DNA from: Euborellia annulipes | Taxonomy: Eukaryota > Arthropoda > Insecta > Dermaptera > Anisolabididae | DNA length: 64,000 nucleotides | NCBI GenBank assembly: GCA_023213315.1 | Contig: JAKCPI010011624.1 | Span: forward strand, 158,974 to 222,973 | Direction: 5' to 3' | Shown: in pieces, positions 43,651 through 64,000 of the stretch | How positions within the stretch are numbered: the stretch's first letter is position 1 | How the letters are laid out: each line of letters begins with the position of its first letter | The notes under the pieces: model-generated | Told to the model about the DNA's origin: nothing | The model's database searches: none | What the model saw: only the letters and a program-made list of their open reading frames with translations | Translations under genes and position numbers: made by a program

Positions 43651-45122
43651 AACAAAGGACTAAGAAAATGATGCAAGAAAAAATTTCAAGAATATAAAAG
43701 ACCAAAATGAAAAAATTGTAGAATTTAGTCTCGAACTAGACAAAAGAAATAGAATAGTTAAATTTGGGTGCTTACATTATTAGATTTCAAAAATAAAGAT
43801 ACATTTTTTTTCACGCGTTTCACCACTGAATATACTCTTTATTTAATTCATCCCTTATTATTTTAAATACATATAAACTATTAAAAAGTCCTTTTGCGAT
43901 AAAATATGCTTTAATTATGAAAAGAATTTTAAAACAATGAATATATGAATATACGGTATTTTTTTTTATTTATATGAAGAATTAATCTAAATGAATGATA
44001 TATAAAAAGAAACAACAAATGAAATTTGTTTAATATCATCAAAAAGGATTTATTGGAAGAGGAATTAAAAGGAAGATATTTTATTTTTTAGCGAATGGAC
44101 AGACTTGGCGTTGTTTTAAGATTCAATTATATTTAAAGAAATTTTTTTCATTGAAAAAAGCAGCAAAATTGATAATAAATATAGAAACTAAAATAATGAA
44201 TGTGACGCCGACTGCTTTGGACTTAAATTCTTATTCATATTCGACCTCCTCACCAATTTGTTGGCAAATTTTTTCCCAACGGCATGAGATCCGTTTGAAT
44301 GCGTCCCTCATCAGGCAGCTGCAGATTGCGACAAGAGAATACAAAAAATAATCATTCGCCCTTTACAATCCACGAATGTCGAAAAATCTACTCGGATTGT
44401 TTGTTTGTTATTGGATGATTTATTTGGGTAGGATGTATGAATAGAATTTGTTGAATCTAAATCTACAACATCGAGTATTTTTATAGGGTATTTTTTCGGG
44501 TTATTATATTTTTATTTTTATTTTTTATTTTTTTAAAGGATTAGCAAAATCTTTGATTTCGATGTAAATGGGATATATTATTTATGAATATATAGAAACA
44601 ATAATTCTATATTTTCTCCTCAACGTACAAAAAAATAGATTAATTAAAAGTTCTAAAAAAAAATTTTTTTTTTTAATTTTCTGCTCTAGTCCAAGAGTTC
44701 GATAAAAATAATTTTTTTTTCTAACAATTTGTTTTATTAAATGACAAAATATGGTGTTCGTTAAATTTGAAAATAATTTTTATTTATCTAGATTTTTTTA
44801 TGATCCTTCTGATAATCGAAGAATCATTTAACTTTTATGAATATTTATTATTTTTGAAAATAGTTTATATCAAATGGAATGATAAAAAATAATGAATAGA
44901 AATTTTTGAGCTTTCTAAAAAGTCAGGAGAGGGATTTTTATTTATTAAAAGACGAATTATAAAGAATAGTTCATCTTAGGGTAATGAGAAAATAAGAATG
45001 ACAAATGACTAAATGAATAGTGTCTTTGAATAGTGAGGGAGAGAATGAAATGAAGAGGGTTGTCTAAAAAGGAAAGTATTGTTGAGTTGGACGCTGTTTG
45101 TTAGAGGATGACCCCGACGCCG
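43651..45122 (-). other. Probable 3' UTR and downstream flank of EEIG1/FAM102
   Basis: The stretch after the EEIG1/FAM102 stop codon is mostly AT-rich but contains a distinct GC-richer block at about 44190-44340. Open frames in it match nothing recognised. A minus-strand AATAAA lies near 44408, about 700 bases past the stop, so the block may lie in or just beyond the 3' UTR. No gene is claimed. Confidence 0.3.
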
Positions 45123-55487
<10,365 letters not shown>

Positions 55488-56024
55488 CTATTCTAATAAA
55501 TTGTTAGAGTGGAAAATGTATGTTGAATAGGATAAACAATGAATAGACTTAATCCGGAAAATAGGATGCATCAATTTTGAATTAGTAATAATACTAAATA
55601 ATTTGAAAGATAAAACGTGGAAAATATTAGCTATTGTTAATTTTCTATTCCACACTCGTCTGGGGTATTAATTATTACATTATATTTCAATCAATTATAT
55701 TAAGGGAACACTAAATCTCAAATAAAATGAAAATTAAAAAAAAAACTATAAAAATCATTTTCTTGTAGGCCTACTATAAACTGGAGGTCCCTGTAGGAAG
55801 GGAACAGAGGGGCCAGAAAAAAATATTAATACTGATTAATAATTAAGATTTTAATCATACAAAAGTTATTTTTAACTTTGCCCAACAACAGTAGGTTAGT
55901 TAATGTAATCGTAAAAAAAAAAATCGAAATTGAACTGAAGCTGCCAAAATGCGTTTTGAGGTCCCCGAAATCCATTTAAGACTTTTTGTAATGATTTTGA
56001 TAAGAGAAGTGGCTGTTCTACGAT

Positions 56025-56140
56025 TAGAATGACAGACAGGAAGAGAGGATGTCAGCCAAAAGGAGAGCCTCTATTCAATAAAAATCTCCGATTGAGGCTC
56101 TCCTTTTGGCTGACATCTTCTCTTCCTGTCTGTCATTCTT
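56025..56140. repeat. Short palindrome, relative of foldback at 19980
   Basis: gaatgacagacaggaagaga...gccaaaaggagagcctc is followed after ~25 bases by its inverse, ending gtctgtcattct. The interior caataaaaatctcc matches the repeat at 20030. It immediately precedes a hairpin-family body. Confidence 0.75.
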
Positions 56141-56154
56141 TTTGTAATGATATC

Positions 56155-56700
56155 TGTGTGTGTGTGTGTATGTGTGTCTGTAAATTTATAAGGAAAAAGA
56201 TTTATATTTCGTTACCATGGCAAACATTTCTCCTCTCTTTCCTATGAAGTACATGAGTAAAGTGTGCTTCAAAAGATTTCAAGGGCAAAATGAGAGTATG
56301 CATTTTAAAGAGCATCTAAAAAATAATTGATTTATGAATTTTTAACAAAATCGTTGGTTGCGAATTTTGAAAAAATCGAAAAATACTGAAAAAGTACATC
56401 AGTAAAGAACTAGTATTTTTTGGCCGATTTTGTTCAAAAACCTCCTGTCAAGTCCCAGGGTGGTATCTAACTTAAATATAAAATTTCAACCTCCTAGCTC
56501 TTTTTGTTCTTGGGATATTTTGTTCACAGTCAGACACAGACACACACACACAGACAGACAGACCATGTCGCGATAACTTTTTTTTTTTTCAGGAGACCTC
56601 AAAACGTGTATATCCATCAAAATCTCGACATCGAATTTTTGATATGAATCCAATATATTAACATACTGTATATAGAGGTAAGAGATAGTAAAAGATAACA
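56155..56700 (+). repeat. CTTTCTCT/hairpin repeat family, 5'-truncated copy
   Basis: Begins after a (TG)n stretch and runs from ttcgttaccatggcaaacat to the agaggtaagagatagtaaaa end. It lacks the 5' hairpin. A translation of its minus strand (56486-56701) is one of the recurrent false frames. Confidence 0.7.
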
Positions 56701-57639
56701 AGAGCTTCTTTCTCTATCTCCACAATTCATTTGGTTTCTCTATAAAGTGAATATAGGCAGTAGCGGGGGGGGGGGGCTCCCCCGCCCCAAGCCTTTGGCG
56801 CCCCTCATGCATCCGGCTTTTCGGCGTTTTTCCTAAATATCCGGGTTTTTTCCAGAATCTCCAGCTTTTGCCCAAAATCTCCGACTTTTTTTGTTTGAAA
56901 TTTCATAATAAATTCATTTTCTGAAACGTTAACCTGGAACGGCATAATAAAAGAATATATTTCAATAGTAAAAGAAATATTTTTGAGTGCATATGTCTTG
57001 AAAATTTTTTTGACACCGCCTCAAATTTTTTTATATATTTCAATTATTAATCGTCTGTTCTCTCTCCGTACAAAAACATAATACGTATCTCAGAAAGTAT
57101 AAGAGCCATGAAAGCCATGAAATTTTTTTATTTTGTAGAGCGTTTTTTTAAGGGGTGCAGGAATATAATTTCGTTTGTAAATCGCAGCGGTACTCCCACT
57201 ATTTGCGGTTATCTAAAAACGCTTGATCAAATTATATTAAAAACGCCGTCGGCCTACCTAAATAATAAATATCTTTTTGATTCCAATTCAAACTTCAAAC
57301 CTTAGGCTCTTGCAAAATTATTCAATATACCTTAAAAAATGAATATCTATCAAATTACGCTTATAATAAGTTGTCTTTTGAAGAGATTAGAATTTAATCT
57401 TAAGTGAAATGCCAACAAATAGTCCCGCCTCTCCGTGACTGAGAAATGTCAATATTGATAATAATTTAGACATTAAGTTAATAAGAAATCTAAAGAGTGA
57501 GACAAGCTGTGGTACCTGACCTATGCTATATTTAGATAATCCCTTGGTTCTGAATATATGTTTGATTGCCCTGTATTTGATTTTGTTAACAAATCTATAT
57601 AGTATATAGAGAAAGAGAATTGAATTTCAGAGAATTATT

Positions 57640-57667
57640 GGAGAGAGAGAGAGAGAGAGAGAGAGAA
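57640..57667. repeat. (GA)n microsatellite within a local duplication
   Basis: A GA run in a ~150-bp unit (atatagagaaagagaattga ... ttaaactcacgagttataaa) that is repeated at about 57832-57990 with a shorter GA run. This is a tandem duplication with divergence. Confidence 0.8.
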
Positions 57668-58953
57668 TTTGCGAGAGCCAATTTTTTAAACTCACGAGTT
57701 ATAAAAGCTTCAAATTCGTTTGAAATCTCCTCTTCCACTTTCCTGCATTTATATTTATTAATTTCCCTATAATGTCTATTACAGAGAAAATATTATTGAT
57801 TACTACAATATAAGAAATCTTTTCATATAGTATACAGAGAAAGAGAATTGAATTGCCTTTATTAAGAGAGAGAGAGAGAGAATTTGCGAGATCCAATTTT
57901 TTAAACTGACGATTTATAAAAGCTTCAATTTCGTTTGAAATCTCCCTTTCCTATTCCTGCATTTATATTTATATTAATTCCCCTATAATGTCTATTATTT
58001 ATTATTTATTACTATAAGAAAATATTTCATATATCCTTTTGCTTAGTAGTTCTTAATATTTATTGAAATAATAGAAAATATATGCTCTTTATTCACTAGC
58101 TTACTCTCCTTTTATTTAAATAATAAAATGGAATCTTCCACTCTCCCCTCAAATACTAACTATTAATATAATTAAAGAAAGTTGGGTGGGAGACCTCCCA
58201 CCACAATCTTTTTTTTAATTAATATAATATCATATCAATCTGTTACCCAGTTCCCCATCTCTGCAGTCGATTCCCCCCTGCATACTAATTAACCAATCAA
58301 GGGGCTGTATTCTTTGGCGCCACTGTACACCTGCTTTTAAGGGAAGACGAGACGCTTGACCAGATCAGTAGAGAGGGGACTCTTGACTAACAATGTGTTT
58401 GCGCTCGTTTAATTAAGGAAACCGACGCTCTCTCATTTGACCAGCAGCCATGACGCCAGGCAGCTGCCTCCGCCGCTCTCTCTCCTTTCTCAATCGTTTT
58501 GCTTAGGTATTTCGATTTAATATTACTTAATATTTATTTATTATACACTTTAAACATATAATCTTTATAAATACCATAAAAATTTAACAATTCCTCAATA
58601 TCTTTTTTGAACCATATATGAGTGCATGCCATCGGTTAATATTTTTTGCTCTCTTACTTATTGGCAATTTCACATGTGCATATTTTATTTTATCCATTTT
58701 TTTTTTTTTTTTTTTGAAGTCAGATTCTTCCATATACCATTTCAAACATATATGCTTCGAGTTCTTTTCTCTCGTTAGTCTAGTATTTTATGACTATATA
58801 ACTTTACTAGTCAAGCAAGTATCATCATGTGTTTAATTTGTACTAAGTCTTCGAATACTTAATCATTCCTTGGTGTCTCGGTTAGACTAGAGATCTCGGG
58901 TCCAACTTATGGCATAACTTGATCCACCAATAGGACTAACTTGCAAAAACTGA

Positions 58954-60071
58954 ATCGTATATTGAGAAAACAGGATGAATAAAGAAGAGCAGCTAGTATT
59001 TGTTTCATTTATTTAAGGCCATTAAGCTGACGTTTCGGTCTCGGTCGAGACCATCTTCAGAAGCTATAACATAGCAAGAAAAGCACAAATCCTTAAAATT
59101 ACAATTTCATTTCAATCATAAGAAATATTACAAAAATATAAAATATATATATATACCTTATGGGCTGTCAATATAAGATAAATTGTAAAGAGCTCAATTA
59201 TATAATTCATAACCCTTAAGTTATAGCAAGGTATATAAATACTGTAGATATAAATTAATATACATAGGGTTGTACAATTGAGGTATTTTTGGAAGAGCAA
59301 CAGTCAGAGTGGTGCGTCTTATCGACTACAGGTAATTAATAGAAGAGCAAACTCGTAGCCTATATATATATTAGTACTCCCACCACGCATATCGGTGACG
59401 TAGCAGACTATCGTATACACATCAGCGCTTTAAGATATTCCTATACAGGAAGATTGTAGATTTAAAGTCTGTTTTAAAATTGACTGTTTTGTTTATAAAA
59501 ATGTGTATAGCCTCCAGAGTCAGTCTTTTGTAATAATTTCCTTCGTATCCTAGGATTTTTACATTATCAAAGTTAAAATTATGATTTAAATTTATAGCGT
59601 GTTCTGCCAATGCAACGCTGGTCTCCTTGTTCTTAATATTGCTCTTGTGCTGTGACAAACGACTATTTAAATATTGTCTAGTTTGCCCAACATAACATAA
59701 GTTGCAGTCGCTGCACGGCACTTTATACACAATCCCAGAGTTTTTTAGAAGGGGGGGTGGGGTCCTTGTTGTTGAATAGGAAGCTCATGGTGTTGGACGG
59801 TTTAAAGAGATGATGATGTCCCCACTTATGCGGCTTACGAGTTTTTTAATGTTCTCTGAGAGTCCTGGTGTATATGTAAGACTTATATAAGTTTTTGTAT
59901 TATTAGCCACGGGGGTGTTGTTATCACTGCTCGGATTGGCAACCAAAGACACTGAGTTGGGCCTGGGCTGTTTGGTTTTATAAAAATATATTTTGAATAC
60001 TTTTTCAACGAAGTGTCTGGGGTAACCATTAGTAAACATGATTTTCCTAATTTTGTTGAAACATTCTTGCT
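58954..60071 (-). mobile_element. Penelope-like element 3' fragment, left palindrome arm
   Basis: Read on the minus strand from the palindrome centre, this arm encodes the region between reverse transcriptase and endonuclease (FTNGYPRHFVEKVFKIYF ... SLTYTPGLSENIKKLVSRI). It continues with a GIY-YIG-type endonuclease domain at 59730-59422 (VPCSDCNLCYVGQT, LSQHKSNIKN, LAEHAINLNH). A CX2C pair precedes YVG, as in Penelope-like elements. A homopolymer length change (seven C) shifts the frame between the two parts. The reverse transcriptase core is absent. The arm ends in a hammerhead-like motif (59032-59078). This is a dead retroelement copy. Confidence 0.85.
59032..59078 (-). ncRNA. Hammerhead ribozyme-like motif (Penelope left arm)
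   Basis: Inverted copy of the 61087-61130 motif with identical core halves. One extra base before CUGAAGA may weaken helix I. Confidence 0.55.
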
Positions 60072-60084
60072 TGTATTCTGGACT

Positions 60085-61196
60085 AGCAAGAATGTTTCAA
60101 CAAAATTAGGAAAATCATGTTTACTAATGGTTACCCCAGACACTTCGTTGAAAAAGTATTCAAAATATATTTTTATAAAACCAAACAGCCCAGGCCCAAC
60201 TCAGTGTCTTTGGTTGCCAATCCGAGCAGTGATAACAACACCCCCGTGGCTAATAATACAAAAACTTATATAAGTCTTACATATACACCAGGACTCTCAG
60301 AGAACATTAAAAAACTCGTAAGCCGCATAAGTGGGGACATCATCATCTCTTTTAAACCGTCCAACACCATGAGCTTCCTATTCAACAACAAGGACCCCAC
60401 CCCCCTTCTAAAAACTCTGGGATTGTGTATAAAGTGCCGTGCAGCGACTGCAACTTATGTTATGTTGGGCAAACTAGACAATATTTAAATAGTCGTTTGT
60501 CACAGCACAAGAGCAATATTAAGAACAAGGAGACCAGCGTTGCATTGGCAGAACACGCTATAAATTTAAATCATAATTTTAACTTTGATAATGTAAAAAT
60601 CCTAGGATACGAAGGAAATTATTACAAAAGACTGACTCTGGAGGCTATACACATTTTTATAAACAAAACAGTCAATTTTAAAACAGACTTTAAATCTACA
60701 ATCTTCCTGTATAGGAATATCTTAAAGCGCTGATGTGTATACGATAGTCTGCTACGTCACCGATATGCGTGGTGGGAGTACTATATATATATAGGCTACG
60801 AGTTTGCTCTTCTATTAATTACCTGTAGTCGATAAGACGCACCACTCTGACTGTTGCTCTTCCAAAAATACCTCAATTGTACAACCCTATGTATATTAAT
60901 TTATATCTACAGTATTTATATACCTTGCTATAACTTAAGGGTTATGAATTATATAATTGAGCTCTTTACAATTTATCTTATATTGACAGCCCATAAGGTA
61001 TATATATATATTTTATATTTTTGTAATATTTCTTATGATTGAAATGAAATTGTAATTTTAAGGATTTGTGCTTTTCTTGCTATGTTATAGCTCTGAAGAT
61101 GGTCTCGACCGAGACCGAAACGTCAGCTTAATGGCCTTAAATAAATGAAACAAATACTAGCTGCTCTTCTTTATTCATCCTGTTTTCTCAATAAAT
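60085..61196 (+). mobile_element. Penelope-like element 3' fragment, right palindrome arm
   Basis: A near-identical inverted copy of 58954-60071 across a 13-bp spacer. The linker frame starts at 60117 and the GIY-YIG frame at 60425-60733. A shorter A run (five instead of six) shifts the frame between them, a different lesion from the left arm. The hammerhead-like motif lies at 61087-61130. The arm ends in the same tail as the left arm (aaataaatgaaacaaata, then tttattcatcctgttttctc). Confidence 0.87.
61087..61130 (+). ncRNA. Hammerhead ribozyme-like motif (Penelope right arm)
   Basis: CUGAAGA at 61093-61099, a stem GGUCUC/GAGACC with a 4-base loop, then GAAAC (61117-61121) and GUC (61122-61124). 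Flanks UAGCU and AGCUUA can pair as helix I. Helix III would be the self-complementary ACGU, so activity might need a dimer. One unpaired U follows CUGAAGA. Activity untested. Confidence 0.6.
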
Positions 61197-61254
61197 TTAC
61201 CCAGCTATAAATCTACTTTTCTCTGAATCGTATATTTTTTTGAATAATCATACG

Positions 61255-61540
61255 ATTAGGTCTCCAAAACTAGTTAACTGAGAAAATCGAAAAAGTACAT
61301 CATCAGCAAAGTACTAGTCTTTGGCCAATCTTGCTCAAATGTTTAGCGTTGCTTGCCAACTTAAATATCAAATTTCAACCTCGTAGTTCTTGAGATATTT
61401 TGTTCATACACACATTTTGCCGGATTTACTTTTTTGTACCTAGGGGGGCCTCAAAAAGTGTGTTTTCATCAAAATGGAATTTTTGACATGAATCCAATAC
61501 TTTCTATATGAACATATTGAATATAGTAAAAATTTAAATC
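61255..61540 (+). repeat. CTTTCTCT/hairpin repeat family, fragment
   Basis: Contains gagaaaatcgaaaaagtaca, aaagtactagtctttggcc, atttcaacctcgtagttctt and tgaatccaatactttctata. The 5' half is missing. Confidence 0.65.
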
Positions 61541-62149
61541 AAATCTGGAATAAAATTTATTTATTTTTTTTAATTTTACGTTTAAATTTCAATTAACTAA
61601 TCTACTCTAAGCTTAAGTATTAGTAGTGTCTCTCTGTTCGTCAAACCAAACTTTTTTTTTTATTTAATAGAATCGCTAAGATTTCGATTCCATATTCCTA
61701 TTTTCATTAGGATATTTACAAAGAATTAATTGATGCATTCAAAGAGGAAAAGCATTAATTTTGTTTGAAAATTTTTCCTTTCCACCTGCAGGTCACAACT
61801 TGTTTAATTTCTAGGGACTTTTGCATTATATTTTCATAAAAGGCTTATTCTAAAAACGCTCATTCTTTTAAATTATTCATTACCTTAATAATAAATTTAT
61901 TCATTTATTTATTATTACCTTATTATCAAAATAAAATTTAATCTTGAACAGGGTTTAGGAAATTGTTAGATAGTTTTATTTCTCTATCAACGTTTCTTTT
62001 AATTTAGATAATATATTTTTATTAATTCACATCTTCATCTTAATGATTAAATTTTTTTTTTTCTAATTTTATTTGTATTAATTGCTCTTATCTAAACAAA
62101 TGCGATTCCAAGTTACTTTTTACTTTCTCTTACCCTATATATGAAATAT

Positions 62150-62425
62150 ATATAGAGAGAAAGTATTGTTATTTTTCTAATTTTTTACTTTCTCTTACCT
62201 ATATGTATATGTTAATATACATATACAGTATATAGAGAGAAAGTATTGGTTTCATGTCAAAAATTCGATGTCGAGATTTGGATGGATATACACGTTTTGA
62301 GGTTCCCTGAGTCCAAAAAAGTGGCTTTCGCGACATGGTTTGTCTGTCTGTCCGTGTGTCTGTGAACAAAATATCTCAAGAACGAAAAGAGCTAAGAGGT
62401 TGAAATTTTATATTTAAGTTAGGCC
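62150..62425 (-). repeat. CTTTCTCT/hairpin repeat family, reverse fragment
   Basis: From the agagagaaagtattggtttc end through gatgtcgagatttggatgg, gacatggtttgtctgtctgt and aggttgaaattttatattta. It is cut at about 62425, where a hAT-like element begins. Confidence 0.7.
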
Positions 62426-63281
62426 ATAGGCGTAGCCAGAAATTTTTGATGGGGGGGGTTCAGGATGATTTCTCTTCCCCCCCCCCGACTAATAGGGCAG
62501 TATAGGGTGTCTAAAGAAATATATGGCTGGCCACTCCGCCCCCTGGACCTCCCTCGAGCTGGCTCGGGCCCTCCCATTCTTAAATAAGTGCCTCAATTTT
62601 TCATTCAACTCATTTTAAGCAATAAAAAATAGAACCCTCCTAATTTTATATATATTGGCCTAAAATACCGAAATGTCTATCTAATACTCTTGATCAGACT
62701 CTCATCTCAGTTCGCCTTAAGAATAAAAAAATAATAATAATAATAATAATAATAAAAATCTTTATTTTCAAATATTTTTCCAATTACATTTGTTTTTTTA
62801 ACCCTTTTTTTGGTTACACGTTTTTTTTTGGCTTTCGGACCATTCCCTTTCTCCGTGTCCCTTTTTTGCTGCGTTTTTTTATTTAGTGGGGGGGGGACTT
62901 TTTTGTTTTGTTGGGGGGGGAAAAAAAAAAAAAAAAAAAAAAAAAAAATAAAAAATTTGTTTATATAATAATTTTTATTATTTTTCATTTGCGAGATTTA
63001 ATCAATTTTAAGCGGCTTTAATTTTTTATAAAGCAAGACAAAAATCAATTCTTTTCGATGGAAAAATTCTGAATTTTCTTGAATTTTTTGCGTATTATTT
63101 AATTTCTTTTTTTTTAAGCTAGAGAAAAATATTATATTTTACTTTCTCTTACTCTATATATGAAATATATAGAGAGAGAAAGTGTTTTGTATTATAGAGC
63201 TTAAATATCTAGTCATGGCTTGGGTCCAATGGGGGGGGGGTTTGAACCCCCAAAACCCCCTCCGTGGCTACGCCTATTAAA
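62426..63281. mobile_element. hAT-like element with GGCGTAGCCA ends
   Basis: Ends ATAGGCGTAGCCAG and TGGCTACGCCTAT are inverted, with G tracts just inside. The interior contains (TAA)n at 62728-62756, an A tract and a short CTTTCTCT/(TA)/AGAGAAAG hairpin (63139-63182). No flanking duplication was read with confidence. No transposase. Confidence 0.5.
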
Positions 63282-63315
63282 CAATTCACCTAATTGTTGA
63301 ATGGCTTCTCATACA

Positions 63316-64000
63316 AAAAAAATCTGGTGTGACTGGCGCAACAGCACACAACTTTTCTCTTACCTTCGGTAATCGAAAGTTGTGTACTGTGCTTGTCACA
63401 CCAGATTTTTTGTGTCGACATGTATTTAGTTTCCGACAGTAGGGTACAATTCGAATTTCAAGATGTAAAATTTATAAGTATGGCAAAATGTTTATATTTT
63501 GTTACCATGGCAACCATTTCTCCTATCTTTTCTATGGAGTACAAGAGTAAAGTGGTCTTCAGAAGATTTCAATCACAAAATGAGAATATACATTTTAAAG
63601 AGCATCTAAAAAATAATTGATTTTTGAATTTTAAAAAAAATCGTTGGAGCAAATTTTGAGAAAATCGAAAAAAACTGAAAAAGTGCATCAGTAAAGTACT
63701 AGTACTCTTTGGTCGATTTTGTTCAAAAGCTTCGTGTCACGTCCCATGGGGGTGCCTAACTTAAATATAAAATTTCAACCTCCTAGCTCTTTTCGTTCTT
63801 GAGATATTTTGTTCACAGACACACACACAGACACACAGACAGACACACAGACAGACAGACCATGTCGCGAAAACCACTTTTTTGGATTCAGGGGACCTCA
63901 AAACGTGAAGATCCATCAAAATCTCGACATCGAATTTTTGACATGAAACCAATACTTTTCTCTCTATATATATTAACATATATATAGAGGTAAGAGAAAG
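63316..64000 (+). repeat. CTTTCTCT/hairpin repeat family, near-complete copy at window edge
   Basis: The 5' hairpin (63316-63412) is followed by the full body, closely matching the 46440 copy, with an acacacacagacagac stretch at ~63817. It ends in tttctctctatatatatt and aggtaagagaaag at the window edge. Confidence 0.8.

Larger units (their letters stand above)
37700..45122. other. Intergenic repeat-rich region between ASCC3 and EEIG1/FAM102
   Basis: No exon recognised. A non-coding 5' exon of ASCC3 probably lies just before it (from about 37605 up). The region is made of foldbacks (38845-39420, 42715-43650), hairpin-family copies, mariner and hAT elements, and AT-rich sequence. The stretch 40740-42240 is very AT-rich with nothing identifiable except a 24-bp tandem duplication (ttattctgataatatagaac) at about 42198-42246. 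Confidence 0.5.

Noticed and set aside
59883..60273. Open frames crossing the palindrome centre
   Set aside because: They are antisense shadows of the Penelope-like frame; the same peptide appears from both strands because of the palindrome.
62707..62988. Open frame with Phe, Lys and Tyr runs
   Set aside because: Product of (TAA)n and poly-A tracts inside a hAT-like element.

Overview
The window is AT-rich animal nuclear DNA with short exons, GT-AG introns and a very high load of repeats. Four conserved metazoan genes can be read from their proteins. Gene structure and repeat types suggest an arthropod, possibly a crustacean such as a copepod or sea louse. That placement is an inference, because no marker in the window decides the species.

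Layout. Positions 1-15.8 kb contain no recognisable exon, only repeats, and are probably the first intron of the next gene. The first coding exon of a liprin-alpha gene lies at 15886-16134 on the minus strand, in a GC-rich island. A TMEM183 homologue starts 1.24 kb away in the opposite direction (plus strand, 17377-22193, six exons, 348 codons plus stop). A complete ASCC3 gene follows, tail-to-tail with it (minus strand, 37538-22800, 32 coding exons). Its spliced exons sum to 6471 nt, an exact reading frame of 2156 residues, with two helicase cassettes. Positions 37.7-45.1 kb are repeats and a probable 3' UTR. The 3' part of an EEIG1/FAM102 (SYM-3) gene occupies 45123-55430 on the minus strand: six exons, 1659 nt, in frame. 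Its 5' exons were not found and should lie beyond the right edge, so 55.4-64 kb is probably its intron.

Mobile DNA dominates the rest. (i) At least ten inverted duplications (foldbacks) are present. The largest is a 2.2-kb near-perfect palindrome at 58954-61196, made from two head-to-head 3' fragments of a Penelope-like retroelement with a GIY-YIG domain. (ii) Many foldbacks carry a motif built of CUGAnGA, a stem-loop and GAAAC-GUC, flanked by sequences that can pair. This matches a minimal type I hammerhead ribozyme with a self-complementary ACGU helix III. About ten copies are spread over 60 kb on both strands. (iii) Several small hAT-type elements have 8-bp target duplications that can be read directly. 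(iv) Several Tc1/mariner-type elements have TA duplications, and two have their empty sites preserved in neighbouring repeat copies. (v) A high-copy unclassified family begins with a long hairpin and ends in a CTTTCTCT/(TA)n/AGAGAAAG hairpin.

The four genes have unrelated jobs (synaptic and active-zone scaffold, poorly known membrane or F-box-like protein, ribosome-collision and alkylation-repair helicase, NT-C2 membrane-trafficking protein), and no pathway links them. The most novel material is the hammerhead-like, palindromic Penelope-derived repeats.
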